Positions 1-8,535 of a stretch of DNA of 64,000 bases are shown in pieces. The first letter of the stretch is position 1. The number at the start of each line of letters is the position of its first letter. Below the pieces are notes generated by a model. It had not been told where the DNA came from and made no database searches. It saw nothing but the letters and a program-made list of their open reading frames with translations. Origin of the DNA: Hyphomicrobiaceae bacterium (lineage in GTDB: Bacteria > Pseudomonadota > Alphaproteobacteria > Rhizobiales > Ancalomicrobiaceae); assembly GCA_016793065.1 (NCBI GenBank), contig JAEULV010000021.1, forward strand, positions 1 to 64,000, in the 5' to 3' direction. The translations under genes and the position numbers were made by a program.

Positions 1-1722
1 GAGAACGAGCGCGACGAGAAGGTCAATGACGGCGCCATCCCGCAGCTGCCGGCCGGCAACCTGACGATCCTCAAGCTGAAGGACGGCGTCGTCGATTGCG
101 CCTCGCGCACCGTCGTCGACCTCACCGGCATCGCCGCCGTCGCCGGCAGCGATCCCGAGCCGGAATTCGTCGACATCAACGCCCGCAACGAAGTCGTGGT
201 GACGCTGCAGGAAAACAACCACATCGCCATCGTCGACCTCGCCAGCGCCAAGATCGTCGCCCACTTCCCCGCCGGCAGCGTCGATCTCGACGGCATCGAC
301 GTCAAGCGCGACGGCATCATCGACCTCTCCGGCAAGATGACCGGCGTCGCCCGCGAACCCGACGCGGTCAAGTGGCTCGACGCCGACCGCTTCGTCACCG
401 CCGACGAAGGCGACTGGAAGGGCGGCTCGCGCGGCTTCACCATCTTCAAGCGCGACGGCACGGTCGCCTATGCCGACGGCACCGGCTTCGAAATGCGGGC
501 GGTGCGCCTCGGCCACTATCCGGAAAAGCGCAACAAGAAGGGCATCGAGCCGGAAGGCCTCGCCACCGGCGGCTTCGGCCCCGACAAGCTGATCTTCGTC
601 GGCGCCGAGCGCGCCTCGCTCGTCGGCGTCTATCGCGACACCGGCGCCGCCCCGGCCTTCGTCCAGGCGCTGCCGGGCGGCGTCGGCCCCGAGGGCCTGC
701 TCGCCCTGCCCGCCCGCGGCCTGTTCGTCACCGCCTCCGAGACCGACAACCGCAAGGACGGCGGCATCGGCTCGATCGTGACGATCTACCAGTACGGCGC
801 CAAGCTGGCCGCCTACCCGACCATCGTCTCCGCCGACGACGCCAAGGGCAAGCCGATCGCCTGGGGCGCCCTGTCGGGCCTCGCCGCCGATCGCGAGACC
901 GCCGGCAAGCTCTACGCCGTCACCGATTCGTTTTACGCCACCGCCCGCATCCTCACCATCGACGCCAGCAAGGCGCCGGCGACCATCGTCGACGCCATCA
1001 CCGTCACCAAGGACGGCAAGCCGGTCGAAAACCTCGACCTCGAGGGCATCGCCACCGCCGCCGACGGCGGCTTCTGGCTCGCCTCCGAGGGCAACCCCGA
1101 GCGCGAGAAGAACAAGACCCAGTCGAGCCTGATCAAGGTCAACGCCAAGGGCGAGGTCGAGCGCGTCGTCGACCTGCCGGAAGCGCTCGCCGCCCAGGCC
1201 ACCCGCTTCGGCTTCGAGGGCGTCACCGTCACCGGCACCGGCGCCGCCGAAACCGTCTGGATCGCCGTGCAGCGCGAATGGAAGGACGACCCGAAGGGCG
1301 CCGTCCGCCTGCTCGCCTACACGCCCGCCACCGGCGCCTTCGGTCAGGTGCGCTATCCGCTGGAGCCGAAGGGCGCCGGCTGGGTCGGCCTGTCGGAGAT
1401 CACCGCCGTCGACGGCGGCTTCGTCATCGTCGAGCGCGACAACCTCGTCGGCGCCGCCGCCAAGGTGAAGCTGCTCACCCGCGTGTCGCTCGACGGCGTC
1501 GTGCCGGCCGCCCTTGACGCCGCCAGCGTCCCGACGGTCAAGAAGACCATCCTGCGCGACCTGTTGCCCGACCTGAAGGCCGCCAACGGCTATGTCCTCG
1601 ACAAGGTCGAGGGCTTCGCCATCGACGCCGCCGGCACCGCCTTCATCGTCACCGACAATGACGGCATCGACGGTTCCTCCGGCGAGACCCAGTTCCTGTC
1701 GCTCGGCAAGCTGCTGAAGTAA
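1..1722 (+). CDS. Esterase-like activity of phytase family protein, 5'-truncated by window edge
   Basis: The reading frame is open from base 1, so the true start lies upstream; 573 residues are visible. The protein has repeated short blades with EPEGLA, GPEGLLAL, LEGIA and KVEGFAID segments. This spacing of EG pairs is typical of the esterase-like phytase-family beta-propeller (PF13449 type), often found in secreted proteins with a choice-of-anchor I region. There are no cytoplasmic enzyme motifs and no membrane segment in the visible part. The substrate cannot be read from sequence; the family includes putative phosphoesterases. It ends TAA and is followed by two hairpins with T-rich tails. 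Family assignment is fairly sure; function is open. Confidence 0.75.
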   Translation, partial: ENERDEKVNDGAIPQLPAGNLTILKLKDGVVDCASRTVVDLTGIAAVAGSDPEPEFVDINARNEVVVTLQENNHIAIVDLASAKIVAHFPAGSVDLDGIDVKRDGIIDLSGKMTGVAREPDAVKWLDADRFVTADEGDWKGGSRGFTIFKRDGTVAYADGTGFEMRAVRLGHYPEKRNKKGIEPEGLATGGFGPDKLIFVGAERASLVGVYRDTGAAPAFVQALPGGVGPEGLLALPARGLFVTASETDNRKDGGIGSIVTIYQYGAKLAAYPTIVSADDAKGKPIAWGALSGLAADRETAGKLYAVTDSFYATARILTIDASKAPATIVDAITVTKDGKPVENLDLEGIATAADGGFWLASEGNPEREKNKTQSSLIKVNAKGEVERVVDLPEALAAQATRFGFEGVTVTGTGAAETVWIAVQREWKDDPKGAVRLLAYTPATGAFGQVRYPLEPKGAGWVGLSEITAVDGGFVIVERDNLVGAAAKVKLLTRVSLDGVVPAALDAASVPTVKKTILRDLLPDLKAANGYVLDKVEGFAIDAAGTAFIVTDNDGIDGSSGETQFLSLGKLLK

Positions 1723-1730
1723 GGCCAAAG

Positions 1731-1752
1731 GGGGCGGCAACGCCCCTGTTTT
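1731..1752 (+). terminator. Rho-independent terminator after the phytase-like gene
   Basis: A perfect GGGGCG/CGCCCC stem closes a GCAA tetraloop and is followed by TGTTTT. It starts 9 bases after the TAA stop. Confidence 0.75.
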
Positions 1753-1770
1753 GGCGCCCCCAAACAGAAC

Positions 1771-1802
1771 AACGCTCGCGGTTGCCCGCGAGCGTTTTCG
1801 TT
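1771..1802. terminator. Bidirectional terminator between convergent genes
   Basis: A perfect 10-bp stem (AACGCTCGCG/CGCGAGCGTT) with a 6-base loop. It is followed on the plus strand by TTCGTTT and on the minus strand by GTTCTGTTTG. It sits between the convergent phytase-like gene and phnM and probably serves both. Confidence 0.75.
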
Positions 1803-1880
1803 TGGAGCCCTCGTTTGGACCTGCCGGAAGGTTGGTCTTGCGGCAGGTCTTGCCGGGATGGAGCCGGCGCCAGCCGTCGT

Positions 1881-3065
1881 TCAGCCGCCGATCAATCGCC
1901 CGCCATCAGCCAGATAGACCAACCGGCCATGGGCGAATGTCGCCACCACCCGCGCCAGCCCGCCCGGCCCACGCGGATCGACCACCAGCACGTCCGCCCG
2001 CGCTCCCGCCGTCAGCTGGCCGCGATCGGTGAGGCCCAGCGCCTTCGCCGGCCCCGACGATACCAGCGCCCACGCCGTCTCGAACGAACACACCCCGTCG
2101 GCGACCAGCCGGAACGGCGCCCCGAGCAATGCCGGATAGTAGTAATCGGAGGCAAGCACGCTGCACAGCCCCAGCCGCACCATCTCCGCCGCAGTCGGAC
2201 ATCCCGTATGGCTGCCGCCGCGCAGCACGTTCGGCGCGCCGAACACGATCGCCTCACCGTGGGCGGCGGCCTCCCGCGCCGTCGCCTCCGTCACCGGGAA
2301 CTCGGCGATGCCGACGCCGATGCCGCGGAACCATTGCCGCATCTCCGGCGTCATGTCGTCATGGGACAGGGTCGGAATGCCCGCCCGCAGCCCTGCCCGC
2401 GCCAGCCGCTCCACCGACGCCGCCACCTCGTCGCGCCGCGCATAGACCGCCTCGACGAGTGACAAGAAGTCCTCCCGCGCCAGCCCCGACCGCTCGATCA
2501 TCTTGCCGACCTTCTCCGGCCGGTGCCGCGCCTTGAACGTGCCTTCCATGTGATCGTTGAACGCCAGGCAGCCGATCCGCCCCGCTTCGATCCATTCGAG
2601 GATCTCGGCCTCGCCGGCGAGGTTGAAGATCTCGTGGCGCAGGTGATAGCGGGTGTCGGCCGCCAGTCGCGGCCCCATCTCCTCCAGCCGGTCGAGCAGC
2701 GCCCGGGCGTTTTCCGCCCCGCGTAGGCCCGGTTCCCACGACCAGGTGACACCGTGATAGGCCGTGGTGATGCCATTGCTGACCAGTTGCCGGTCGGTAT
2801 CGGCCAGCGCCGTCTCCAGCGAAAACCCGACATTCGGGCGCGGCATGATCTGCCGTTCAAATGCGTCGCCGTGGATATCGATGATCCCCGGCAACACCAG
2901 AAGCCCGCTGGCATCAAGGCACATCGCCGCCCTGCCTGCCGCATCGACGATCCTGCCATCGGCAATCGCCACCTCGCCAATCGCGCACCCGGTCTCACCC
3001 AGCACCGAGCCTTCGACGATGCGCCAGGATTGCGGACGCGACGGGGACTGCGCGGACATCAACAT
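1881..3065 (-). CDS. phnM: PhnM-like alpha-D-ribose 1-methylphosphonate 5-triphosphate diphosphatase (orphan)
   Basis: The 394-residue protein is an amidohydrolase with the PhnM-type metal motif LPGIIDIHGDAFE, then MPRPNVGF, NDHMEGT and SHDDMT. The late HTGCPTA and VLASDYYYP blocks are typical of PhnM. In the C-P lyase pathway PhnM removes pyrophosphate from the triphosphate phosphonate intermediate in the cytoplasm. GGAG lies 8 bases before the ATG. No other phn gene (phnGHIJ, phnK, phnL) is present here, so it is either separated from the rest of the pathway or works on another substrate. Length matches the family (about 380-400). The family call is strong; the pathway role is inferred. Confidence 0.88.
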   Translation of the reverse strand: MLMSAQSPSRPQSWRIVEGSVLGETGCAIGEVAIADGRIVDAAGRAAMCLDASGLLVLPGIIDIHGDAFERQIMPRPNVGFSLETALADTDRQLVSNGITTAYHGVTWSWEPGLRGAENARALLDRLEEMGPRLAADTRYHLRHEIFNLAGEAEILEWIEAGRIGCLAFNDHMEGTFKARHRPEKVGKMIERSGLAREDFLSLVEAVYARRDEVAASVERLARAGLRAGIPTLSHDDMTPEMRQWFRGIGVGIAEFPVTEATAREAAAHGEAIVFGAPNVLRGGSHTGCPTAAEMVRLGLCSVLASDYYYPALLGAPFRLVADGVCSFETAWALVSSGPAKALGLTDRGQLTAGARADVLVVDPRGPGGLARVVATFAHGRLVYLADGGRLIGG

Positions 3066-3293
3066 CGGGGAAACTCCAGCTCTGTCGGGCGCGGCCGGCG
3101 CGGCAGCGGCCGGGCGCCAGCCTGCCGCGAGCCCGGCTCATGGCCGGTCGCGAGGCGTGATCGGTCTGCCGCCCCAGCGGCGACGGAGCACTTCATTCCC
3201 CACATCCGGTGACACTGGAATGACAGCGGGAATCCTCGGCGAAGCCGGCTGGAGCCAGGATCGATCGCAACGCTCGAAGACAACGCCGGGGGG

Positions 3294-3324
3294 CAAAACA
3301 AAGCCGGGGCCAAAGGGCCCCGGC
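3294..3324 (-). terminator. Terminator of the autotransporter gene
   Basis: A perfect 9-bp stem (GCCGGGGCC/GGCCCCGGC, 3303-3324) with a 4-base loop. Read on the minus strand it is followed by TTTGTTTTG. It lies just downstream of the autotransporter stop codon. Confidence 0.75.
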
Positions 3325-3361
3325 AAAGCAACTCTGCGACATCCGTGGATCGCGACCAGCA

Positions 3362-6300
3362 TCAGAACTGGTAGCGGATACCGGCATTGACGGCGACGCC
3401 GTTGATGTTCTGGCCGAAGCGATAGTCGGCGCGCACGAAGCCGAGGAGCCCGCTATTCAGGCTCTGCGCCGTCACGCCGGCGCCGACCTGGCCGAAGGTG
3501 CCGACCCGGGTCGAGGTGATGGTTTCGGTGCCGCCGGCCGAGATGAACGAGCCGGTGCTGTTGCCGGAGAACTCATGCCAGATGCTGGCGGTGACCGTCG
3601 GCTGCAGCACCAGGTTTTCGGTCGCCTGGAAGGCCGTGCCGGCACGCAGGCGGAAGCTGCCGAGCGTGCTCTCGATGTCATTGGTCCGCACCACGCCGAT
3701 GCCGGCAATGCCGACGTCCTCGACCTTGATCCGCGACCAGTTGAGGCCGATCGACGGCTCGATGAACGACGATTCGCCGATGACGAACTGCTTGCCGAGC
3801 GAGCCGACCACGGTGTAGCCGGCGCCGCCGACCTGGGCATTGTTGAAGCCGGCCGTCGGGTTGAGCAGCGCCATGTCGTAATAGTTGCGCTGCACCTGCA
3901 GGTCGGCGAAATAGCCGTGTCCGGTCAGGGCGGTGTAGAAGCCGAAGAACGGCGCTTCCGCGTCGGTCTTCGACATCCCGGCGAACTTGGCGTCCTTGCC
4001 CTTGACCACAACCGTACCGCCGGTCAGGCCGAAGTGCAGGTTGAAGCCCGAGCCGTTGATATCGAAGATGCCGCCGTCGGCGCCGATCTGGTAGCCCGCC
4101 AGCGTGCTTTCCCAGCGCGAGTTCGCCGCTGACTTCAGCGTCGAGGTCCGGCTGGAAATGTCATACTGGCCGGCCTTGCCGCGCGACCAGATGCCGAAAG
4201 ACAGCTGGTTGACCTTCGGATCGGCCGGCTGGCTGATGAACGCGCTCGCCGCCTCGGTGAACCCGGTGCTGATCGAGGTCAAGGCAGATGAAACGCTCGA
4301 GGCCGCCACGCCCGCGCCGGCGGCGTCGAGCGACGACACGATCTGCCAGTTATTGCCGCTCCGCTGGAAGGTGTAAATCACCAGCAGGTTGCGCTCCAGC
4401 CCGGTCGTGGTGAAGTTCGCGGTCGTGCCCGTATCGGTGACCACGTTGATCGCGTTGGCGAAATAGCCCTTCGTGCCGATATTGGTGAAGTTCAGCGTCG
4501 TCGTGCCGCTGGTGGTGCCGGTGGCAACCAGCCGGTCGCCGCGCTGCGCCGCCGAATTGGTCGCCGACAGGTCGACGTCGAGGTTGATCACGCCCGCCGT
4601 CGCCGAATAGTTGCCGCCGACATTCAGCACGCTGTTGATCGCGCCGTTGGTCATGTTGACCGTGCCGGCATTGGCCAGCGTCGACACCGTCGCCGTCGTC
4701 CCGGTCAGATTGATCGCGCCACCGGCATTGTTGGTGATCGTGCCCGCCGTGGTCAGGGCGCGGGTGTCGGCGAGGTTGATCGTGCCGGTATTGCCGAGCG
4801 ACGTCAGTCCGGTGAAGTCGCCGCCATTGACGTTCAGCGTCGCGCCGCCGGCATTGGTGAAAGTGTTGTTGCCGGTAAGCGCCCCGGTCACCGTGAACGA
4901 ACCGGCATTGTTGGCGATGGCGCCGTTGACCTGCCCGGCCGCGTTGACGGTGCCGGTATTGATCAGCCCGCCATTGATCACGCTGGTCGCGGTGTTGGAG
5001 TTCACCGTCCCGGCATTGGTCACGCCGCCATTCACCGTGCCGACATTGGTCAGCAGCGAGCCGGCGGTGAGGTTGTTGACCCCGCCATTGACGATGCTCG
5101 CCGCCGTGCTGTTGTTGATCGTCCCGGAGTTCTGGATCACCGCGCCCGAGGTCAGCGTCCCGGCATTGCGGATGGTCGCGCCGGCGCCATTGCTCACGCT
5201 CGCCGCCGACAAAAGCCGCGTCGCCGCGATGTCGACGCCGGTCGCGTTGGTCGAATTGTTGGCAAGTGCGGTGATACCGGTGAAGTTGCCGCCCGAAACG
5301 ACAAGCTGCGCCGTGCCGCCATTGGTGAAGGTGTTGTCGCCGGTCAGGTTGCCGGTCACCGTGAACACGCTGGTGCCGCTGTTGTCGATGGCGCCGTTCA
5401 CCTGCCCGGCCGCGTTGACCGCGCCGGCGGTGCTGATCAGCCCGCCATTGATCACGCTGGTCGCGGTGTTGGAGTTCACCGTCCCGGCATTCGTCACCCC
5501 GCCGTTCACCGTGCCGACATTGGTCAGCACCGAGCCGGCGGTTAGGTTGTTCACCCCGCCATCAATGACGCTCGCCGCCAGCAGGTTATTAATCGTCCCG
5601 GAATTGGCGACGACGGCGCCCGACGTCAGATTGCCGGAATTGGCGATCGTCGCGCCGGCGGCATTCGTCACCGTCGCGGCGGCCAGCGTCCGGCCGGCGC
5701 CGATGGTGATGCCGGCGGCGGCCGTTCCGTTGTTCTCGACGCCCGCTGTCACCGTCATGTTGCCGCCGGTGACATTCAGAACACCGCCGGCGCCCTGCAC
5801 GATCAGATTGCCCGAAGTCAGGTCCACGTCGCCGGACACGACATTGATCGCGCCGTCATTGGTGATGTCGAGCCCGCCGCCGCTCGCCAGCGTCGCCGTG
5901 CCGCCGGGGCCGTTGAAGTTGATGATGCCGGTCGCCAGGTTGTTGATCGCGCCGGCATCGGTGACCGTGCCGCCGGTCGCCACATTGATCGTCGCGGCAT
6001 TGTTCAGCGTGTTGCCGGTGCCCTGCAGCGTCGCGCCATTGCCGATCGAGATCGAGCCGGCATTGTTGTTGATCGTGTCGGCCGCCAGTGTCCGGCCGGC
6101 CGCGATGTTGACGATGTTGTTGTTCATCAGCGTCGTGATGCCGGTGAAATTGCCGCCGGTGACATCAAGCTGCGCGCCGGCCGCGTTGGTGAAGGTGTTG
6201 TCGCCGGCAATGACGCCTGTGACCGTCATCACGCCGCCGGCATTGTTGGCGATCACGCCGTTGATCGTGCCCTGGGCATTCACCGTGCCGGTATTGGTCA

Positions 6301-7204
6301 ACCCGCCGCTGATGGTGCCGCTGGTCGTCAGGTCGGCCGAATTGTCAACCGCGCCGGTGATCGTCCCGGTATTGCCGAATGTGCCGCCGGTGTTGACCAG
6401 CGAGGCAACCGTGCCGGCATTCGTCGCCGTGCCGGCATTGGTCACCGCCCCGGCATTGCCGGACGTGTTGTCGAACGTGCCGCCGGCCTGGTTGTCGACC
6501 GCCGCAAGCGTGCCGCCATTGTTGGTCAGCGTACCGCCGGTCACGGTCGACGTGCCGCCGATCGAGCCGCCAACATCATTGGTCACGGCGCCGCCGGACA
6601 CGTCCGCCGTGCCGGCGACGATGCCGGTATTGCCGAACGTGCCGGCCGTATTGATCAGCGATGCCACCGTGCCGGAATTGGTCGCGTTGCCGCTATTGTC
6701 GATGCCGGCATTGATAATGTTCGCATTGGTCAGCGTGCCGGCATTGACGAGCGCGGCGGCGGAATTCAGCGTGCCGCTATTGTCGATCGTGCCGCCGACG
6801 GCGGTGGTGATCGTCGCGGCGTTGAGCGTGCCGGCCGCCGTCACCGTCAGGGTGCCGCCCGCGAGTACGTCGACATTGTTCGCCGTTTCCGCAGCCGAGA
6901 GCGTCGGATCAGCCGGCGCGCCAGCGCCGATCTGGACATTGTCCGCCGCGCCGGGAACGGCGTTCGTGTCCCAGTTGGTGCCGGTCGAATAGTCAGTATC
7001 GGTATCGCCCTGCCAGACCGATTGCGCCCGCGCCGCATCGGACCACGCCAGCGCCATCGCCAGCGCCGAAACGCCCAGGATCAGACCGGCGCGCCGGATG
7101 CCGTAGCGCCCCTGCCCCGTCCCCAGCCCATGGCTCGACGTCCCGCTTGCGCCTTCGGCGGAGGAAACCGAGGTCATCTGATTGCGCGGCTGGCGATTGG
7201 ACAT
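3362..7204 (-). CDS. Repeat-rich autotransporter (type V secretion) with C-terminal beta-barrel
   Basis: The 1280-residue protein starts with an extended signal region (about residues 1-60) ending ALAWSDAARAQS. About 900 residues of Asn/Gly/Thr-rich repeats follow, with units such as NAGTVN, NSGTINN and VTGGNFTG, a pattern expected to fold as a beta-helix passenger. The last ~270 residues alternate polar and hydrophobic residues and end in an aromatic Phe (RYQF), as in autotransporter barrels. The ATG at 7204 is chosen because GGGAG lies 6 bases upstream; an in-frame start 12 codons earlier lacks this. A near-identical block recurs with a 474-bp offset (around 4961 and 5435). No peptidase or lipase motif is visible in the passenger, so adhesin or surface structure is the likely role. 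A terminator follows the gene. Confidence 0.9.
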   Translation of the reverse strand: MSNRQPRNQMTSVSSAEGASGTSSHGLGTGQGRYGIRRAGLILGVSALAMALAWSDAARAQSVWQGDTDTDYSTGTNWDTNAVPGAADNVQIGAGAPADPTLSAAETANNVDVLAGGTLTVTAAGTLNAATITTAVGGTIDNSGTLNSAAALVNAGTLTNANIINAGIDNSGNATNSGTVASLINTAGTFGNTGIVAGTADVSGGAVTNDVGGSIGGTSTVTGGTLTNNGGTLAAVDNQAGGTFDNTSGNAGAVTNAGTATNAGTVASLVNTGGTFGNTGTITGAVDNSADLTTSGTISGGLTNTGTVNAQGTINGVIANNAGGVMTVTGVIAGDNTFTNAAGAQLDVTGGNFTGITTLMNNNIVNIAAGRTLAADTINNNAGSISIGNGATLQGTGNTLNNAATINVATGGTVTDAGAINNLATGIINFNGPGGTATLASGGGLDITNDGAINVVSGDVDLTSGNLIVQGAGGVLNVTGGNMTVTAGVENNGTAAAGITIGAGRTLAAATVTNAAGATIANSGNLTSGAVVANSGTINNLLAASVIDGGVNNLTAGSVLTNVGTVNGGVTNAGTVNSNTATSVINGGLISTAGAVNAAGQVNGAIDNSGTSVFTVTGNLTGDNTFTNGGTAQLVVSGGNFTGITALANNSTNATGVDIAATRLLSAASVSNGAGATIRNAGTLTSGAVIQNSGTINNSTAASIVNGGVNNLTAGSLLTNVGTVNGGVTNAGTVNSNTATSVINGGLINTGTVNAAGQVNGAIANNAGSFTVTGALTGNNTFTNAGGATLNVNGGDFTGLTSLGNTGTINLADTRALTTAGTITNNAGGAINLTGTTATVSTLANAGTVNMTNGAINSVLNVGGNYSATAGVINLDVDLSATNSAAQRGDRLVATGTTSGTTTLNFTNIGTKGYFANAINVVTDTGTTANFTTTGLERNLLVIYTFQRSGNNWQIVSSLDAAGAGVAASSVSSALTSISTGFTEAASAFISQPADPKVNQLSFGIWSRGKAGQYDISSRTSTLKSAANSRWESTLAGYQIGADGGIFDINGSGFNLHFGLTGGTVVVKGKDAKFAGMSKTDAEAPFFGFYTALTGHGYFADLQVQRNYYDMALLNPTAGFNNAQVGGAGYTVVGSLGKQFVIGESSFIEPSIGLNWSRIKVEDVGIAGIGVVRTNDIESTLGSFRLRAGTAFQATENLVLQPTVTASIWHEFSGNSTGSFISAGGTETITSTRVGTFGQVGAGVTAQSLNSGLLGFVRADYRFGQNINGVAVNAGIRYQF
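4918..5575 (-). repeat. Internal 474-bp-offset duplication in the autotransporter passenger
   Basis: The segment starting near 4961 recurs near 5435 with only a few changes over about 95 bases. The offset of 474 bases equals 158 codons, so the frame is kept. The encoded units contain NGGVTNAGTVN and NTATSVINGGL. Confidence 0.8.
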
Positions 7205-7859
7205 GCAATGCTCCCGATACGGATTCGCACCCGTAGTCACGAATAGGTTTGGCAGAGGAGTAGCATCTCAAAGACGGCGAACGCAACAACGCCAATCCTC
7301 GCAAGCCGCCTCCACCTGCCGGGCGATTGAATTCATAAATCATTGACCAAGATTTAAAATTCTTTTGCGATCAAGGGCCTGCATCTGCCGATGCGGCAAT
7401 CACCCGGCCAGGACGCCGACCGCCGCAACCAGGAATCGACCAATACCCCCTGCAGGAACCCAATCATTGTGCCTTTTGCGCAACATCGTCCCCGCCAACA
7501 CCAAACGGGCGGGCAACGGGTCGCCCCGGGTCGATAGACGGAATCGCCAAGAATTCAGCCAATTTGCCGGCCTCGGCATGGTGAACGCCGATCGCCTCCC
7601 GATCGCATCTGTTCGATGCGGACTCCTTGGGCTAAGCCGGAATATCGATCCGGATCGACCCTTGCGAATCGGGCGCTAACCCGCGAGAAGCCCGGTCAGA
7701 GCCTGGCGATCGACAACCTGAACGCGCGCCCGGCGATGTAGCAACAAGACCGCACCTTTGCTTAAAGGCGCCATCGGAATGCAAAACAACGAATTAATAC
7801 TTCGTTAATACTTTAGCAGCCCATGAACAGCCACATCGACCGATCGGCGCGCCACCGCC
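7205..7859. other. 655-base intergenic region with AT-rich islands
   Basis: There is no convincing gene: the longest frame (plus strand, about 7365-7679) has no family resemblance and an Arg/Pro-rich composition typical of random frames in high-GC DNA. AT-rich islands occur at about 7327-7375 and 7780-7815. The first probably holds the promoter of the minus-strand autotransporter, although I cannot fix its -35 and -10 boxes. The second holds a CtrA-like box, listed separately. Confidence 0.6.
7794..7808. promoter_or_regulatory. CtrA-like binding box (TTAA-N7-TTAA)
   Basis: TTAA, seven bases, then TTAA. This is exactly the spacing recognised by the alphaproteobacterial cell-cycle regulator CtrA (TTAA-N7-TTAAC), with T in place of the last C. 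The 9-mer TTAATACTT occurs twice here, 11 bases apart. It lies 590 bases upstream of the autotransporter start and 52 bases beyond the end of the small secreted-protein gene. Confidence 0.45.
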
Positions 7860-8168
7860 TCAGAACCCGGTCCCGAGCAGGACGAACTTCGGGCACATCA
7901 GCGAGGAACATCCGCCGGATGCCTGCGCCACGGCGACAGGAGCGACGACGCGCGGCGCCGGCTGCGGATAGATCACCTGCGGCGTCGTCGGCTCGCGCGG
8001 CCCGTTGCCCGACGGACCGATGCCCGACGGCGTGTTCGTCGCCGCGCGCTGTCCGGTCTGCGTCGCCTGCCCCGTCGGCGTGGTGCCGGCCTGATCCGCC
8101 ATCGCCACGGAGGCGAACGACGTTGCAATCAACGCCGAGGCGGCAAGAAGCGCGAGGTGAAACCGCAT
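7860..8168 (-). CDS. Small secreted protein of unknown function
   Basis: The 102-residue protein starts at ATG 8168 (MRFHLALL), with GAAGGG about 9 bases upstream. A further 13 in-frame codons upstream are unlikely to be translated, as the signal sequence begins at this Met. The signal peptide runs to about VAMA-DQ. The mature part is rich in Thr, Pro, Gly and Gln and ends with a short conserved-looking tail containing two cysteines (CSSLMC) and GTGF. I recognise no family. A good sigma-70-type promoter sits about 45 bases upstream. The two C-terminal cysteines could form a disulfide in the periplasm. Confidence 0.6.
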   Translation of the reverse strand: MRFHLALLAASALIATSFASVAMADQAGTTPTGQATQTGQRAATNTPSGIGPSGNGPREPTTPQVIYPQPAPRVVAPVAVAQASGGCSSLMCPKFVLLGTGF

Positions 8169-8535
8169 GTGGAAAAACCCTTCGTAGAAGAACCAGTCTG
8201 CTATCAAACTCTCCTAACCATAACATTTTCGCGGAAAGCTGTCACTCTCTTATCGAGTCAGCTCCGCGGCGACAGGTTTTCTCAATCGATTTGGTTAATC
8301 CCCCGCCCGTGCGCGCCAGCCATGTCGCCGGCCGCCCGCGGCAAAACCGCAGCCGCATCAACAGCCAAGCACCAGTCGGGATCGCGCCCGCCCGGGCCTC
8401 GCCATCGGCCTATCCGCAAAGCCCCCCCTACGCCCGCCCCAAGCCGTCCAGCCGATCCTGGCTCCGATCATCGCGGCACCCCGACGTTGTCGCCGCACCG
8501 GTTGCGCCCCGCGCGGCGACCCCGCCTTGTCTCGG
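8169..8535. other. 367-base intergenic region downstream of the caspase gene
   Basis: The part at 8200-8300 is AT-rich and carries the promoter of the small secreted-protein gene. The rest (8300-8535) is GC-rich with no supportable gene. I see no clear terminator for the caspase gene. Confidence 0.6.
8217..8245 (-). promoter_or_regulatory. Sigma-70-type promoter of the small secreted-protein gene
   Basis: On the minus strand GTGACA (8245-8240, 5 of 6 to TTGACA) is separated by exactly 17 bases from TATGGT (8222-8217, 4 of 6 to TATAAT). The predicted transcript begins about 40 bases before the ATG at 8168. Confidence 0.5.

Noticed and set aside
4611-6992. Long open frame of about 790 codons on the plus strand opposite the autotransporter
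   Set aside because: It is a by-product of the repetitive, GC-biased autotransporter codons. It is all Val/Pro/Ala-rich with no family resemblance.
7365-7679. Possible 104-codon gene in the intergenic region
   Set aside because: No ribosome-binding site, no family resemblance, and random-looking Arg-rich composition.
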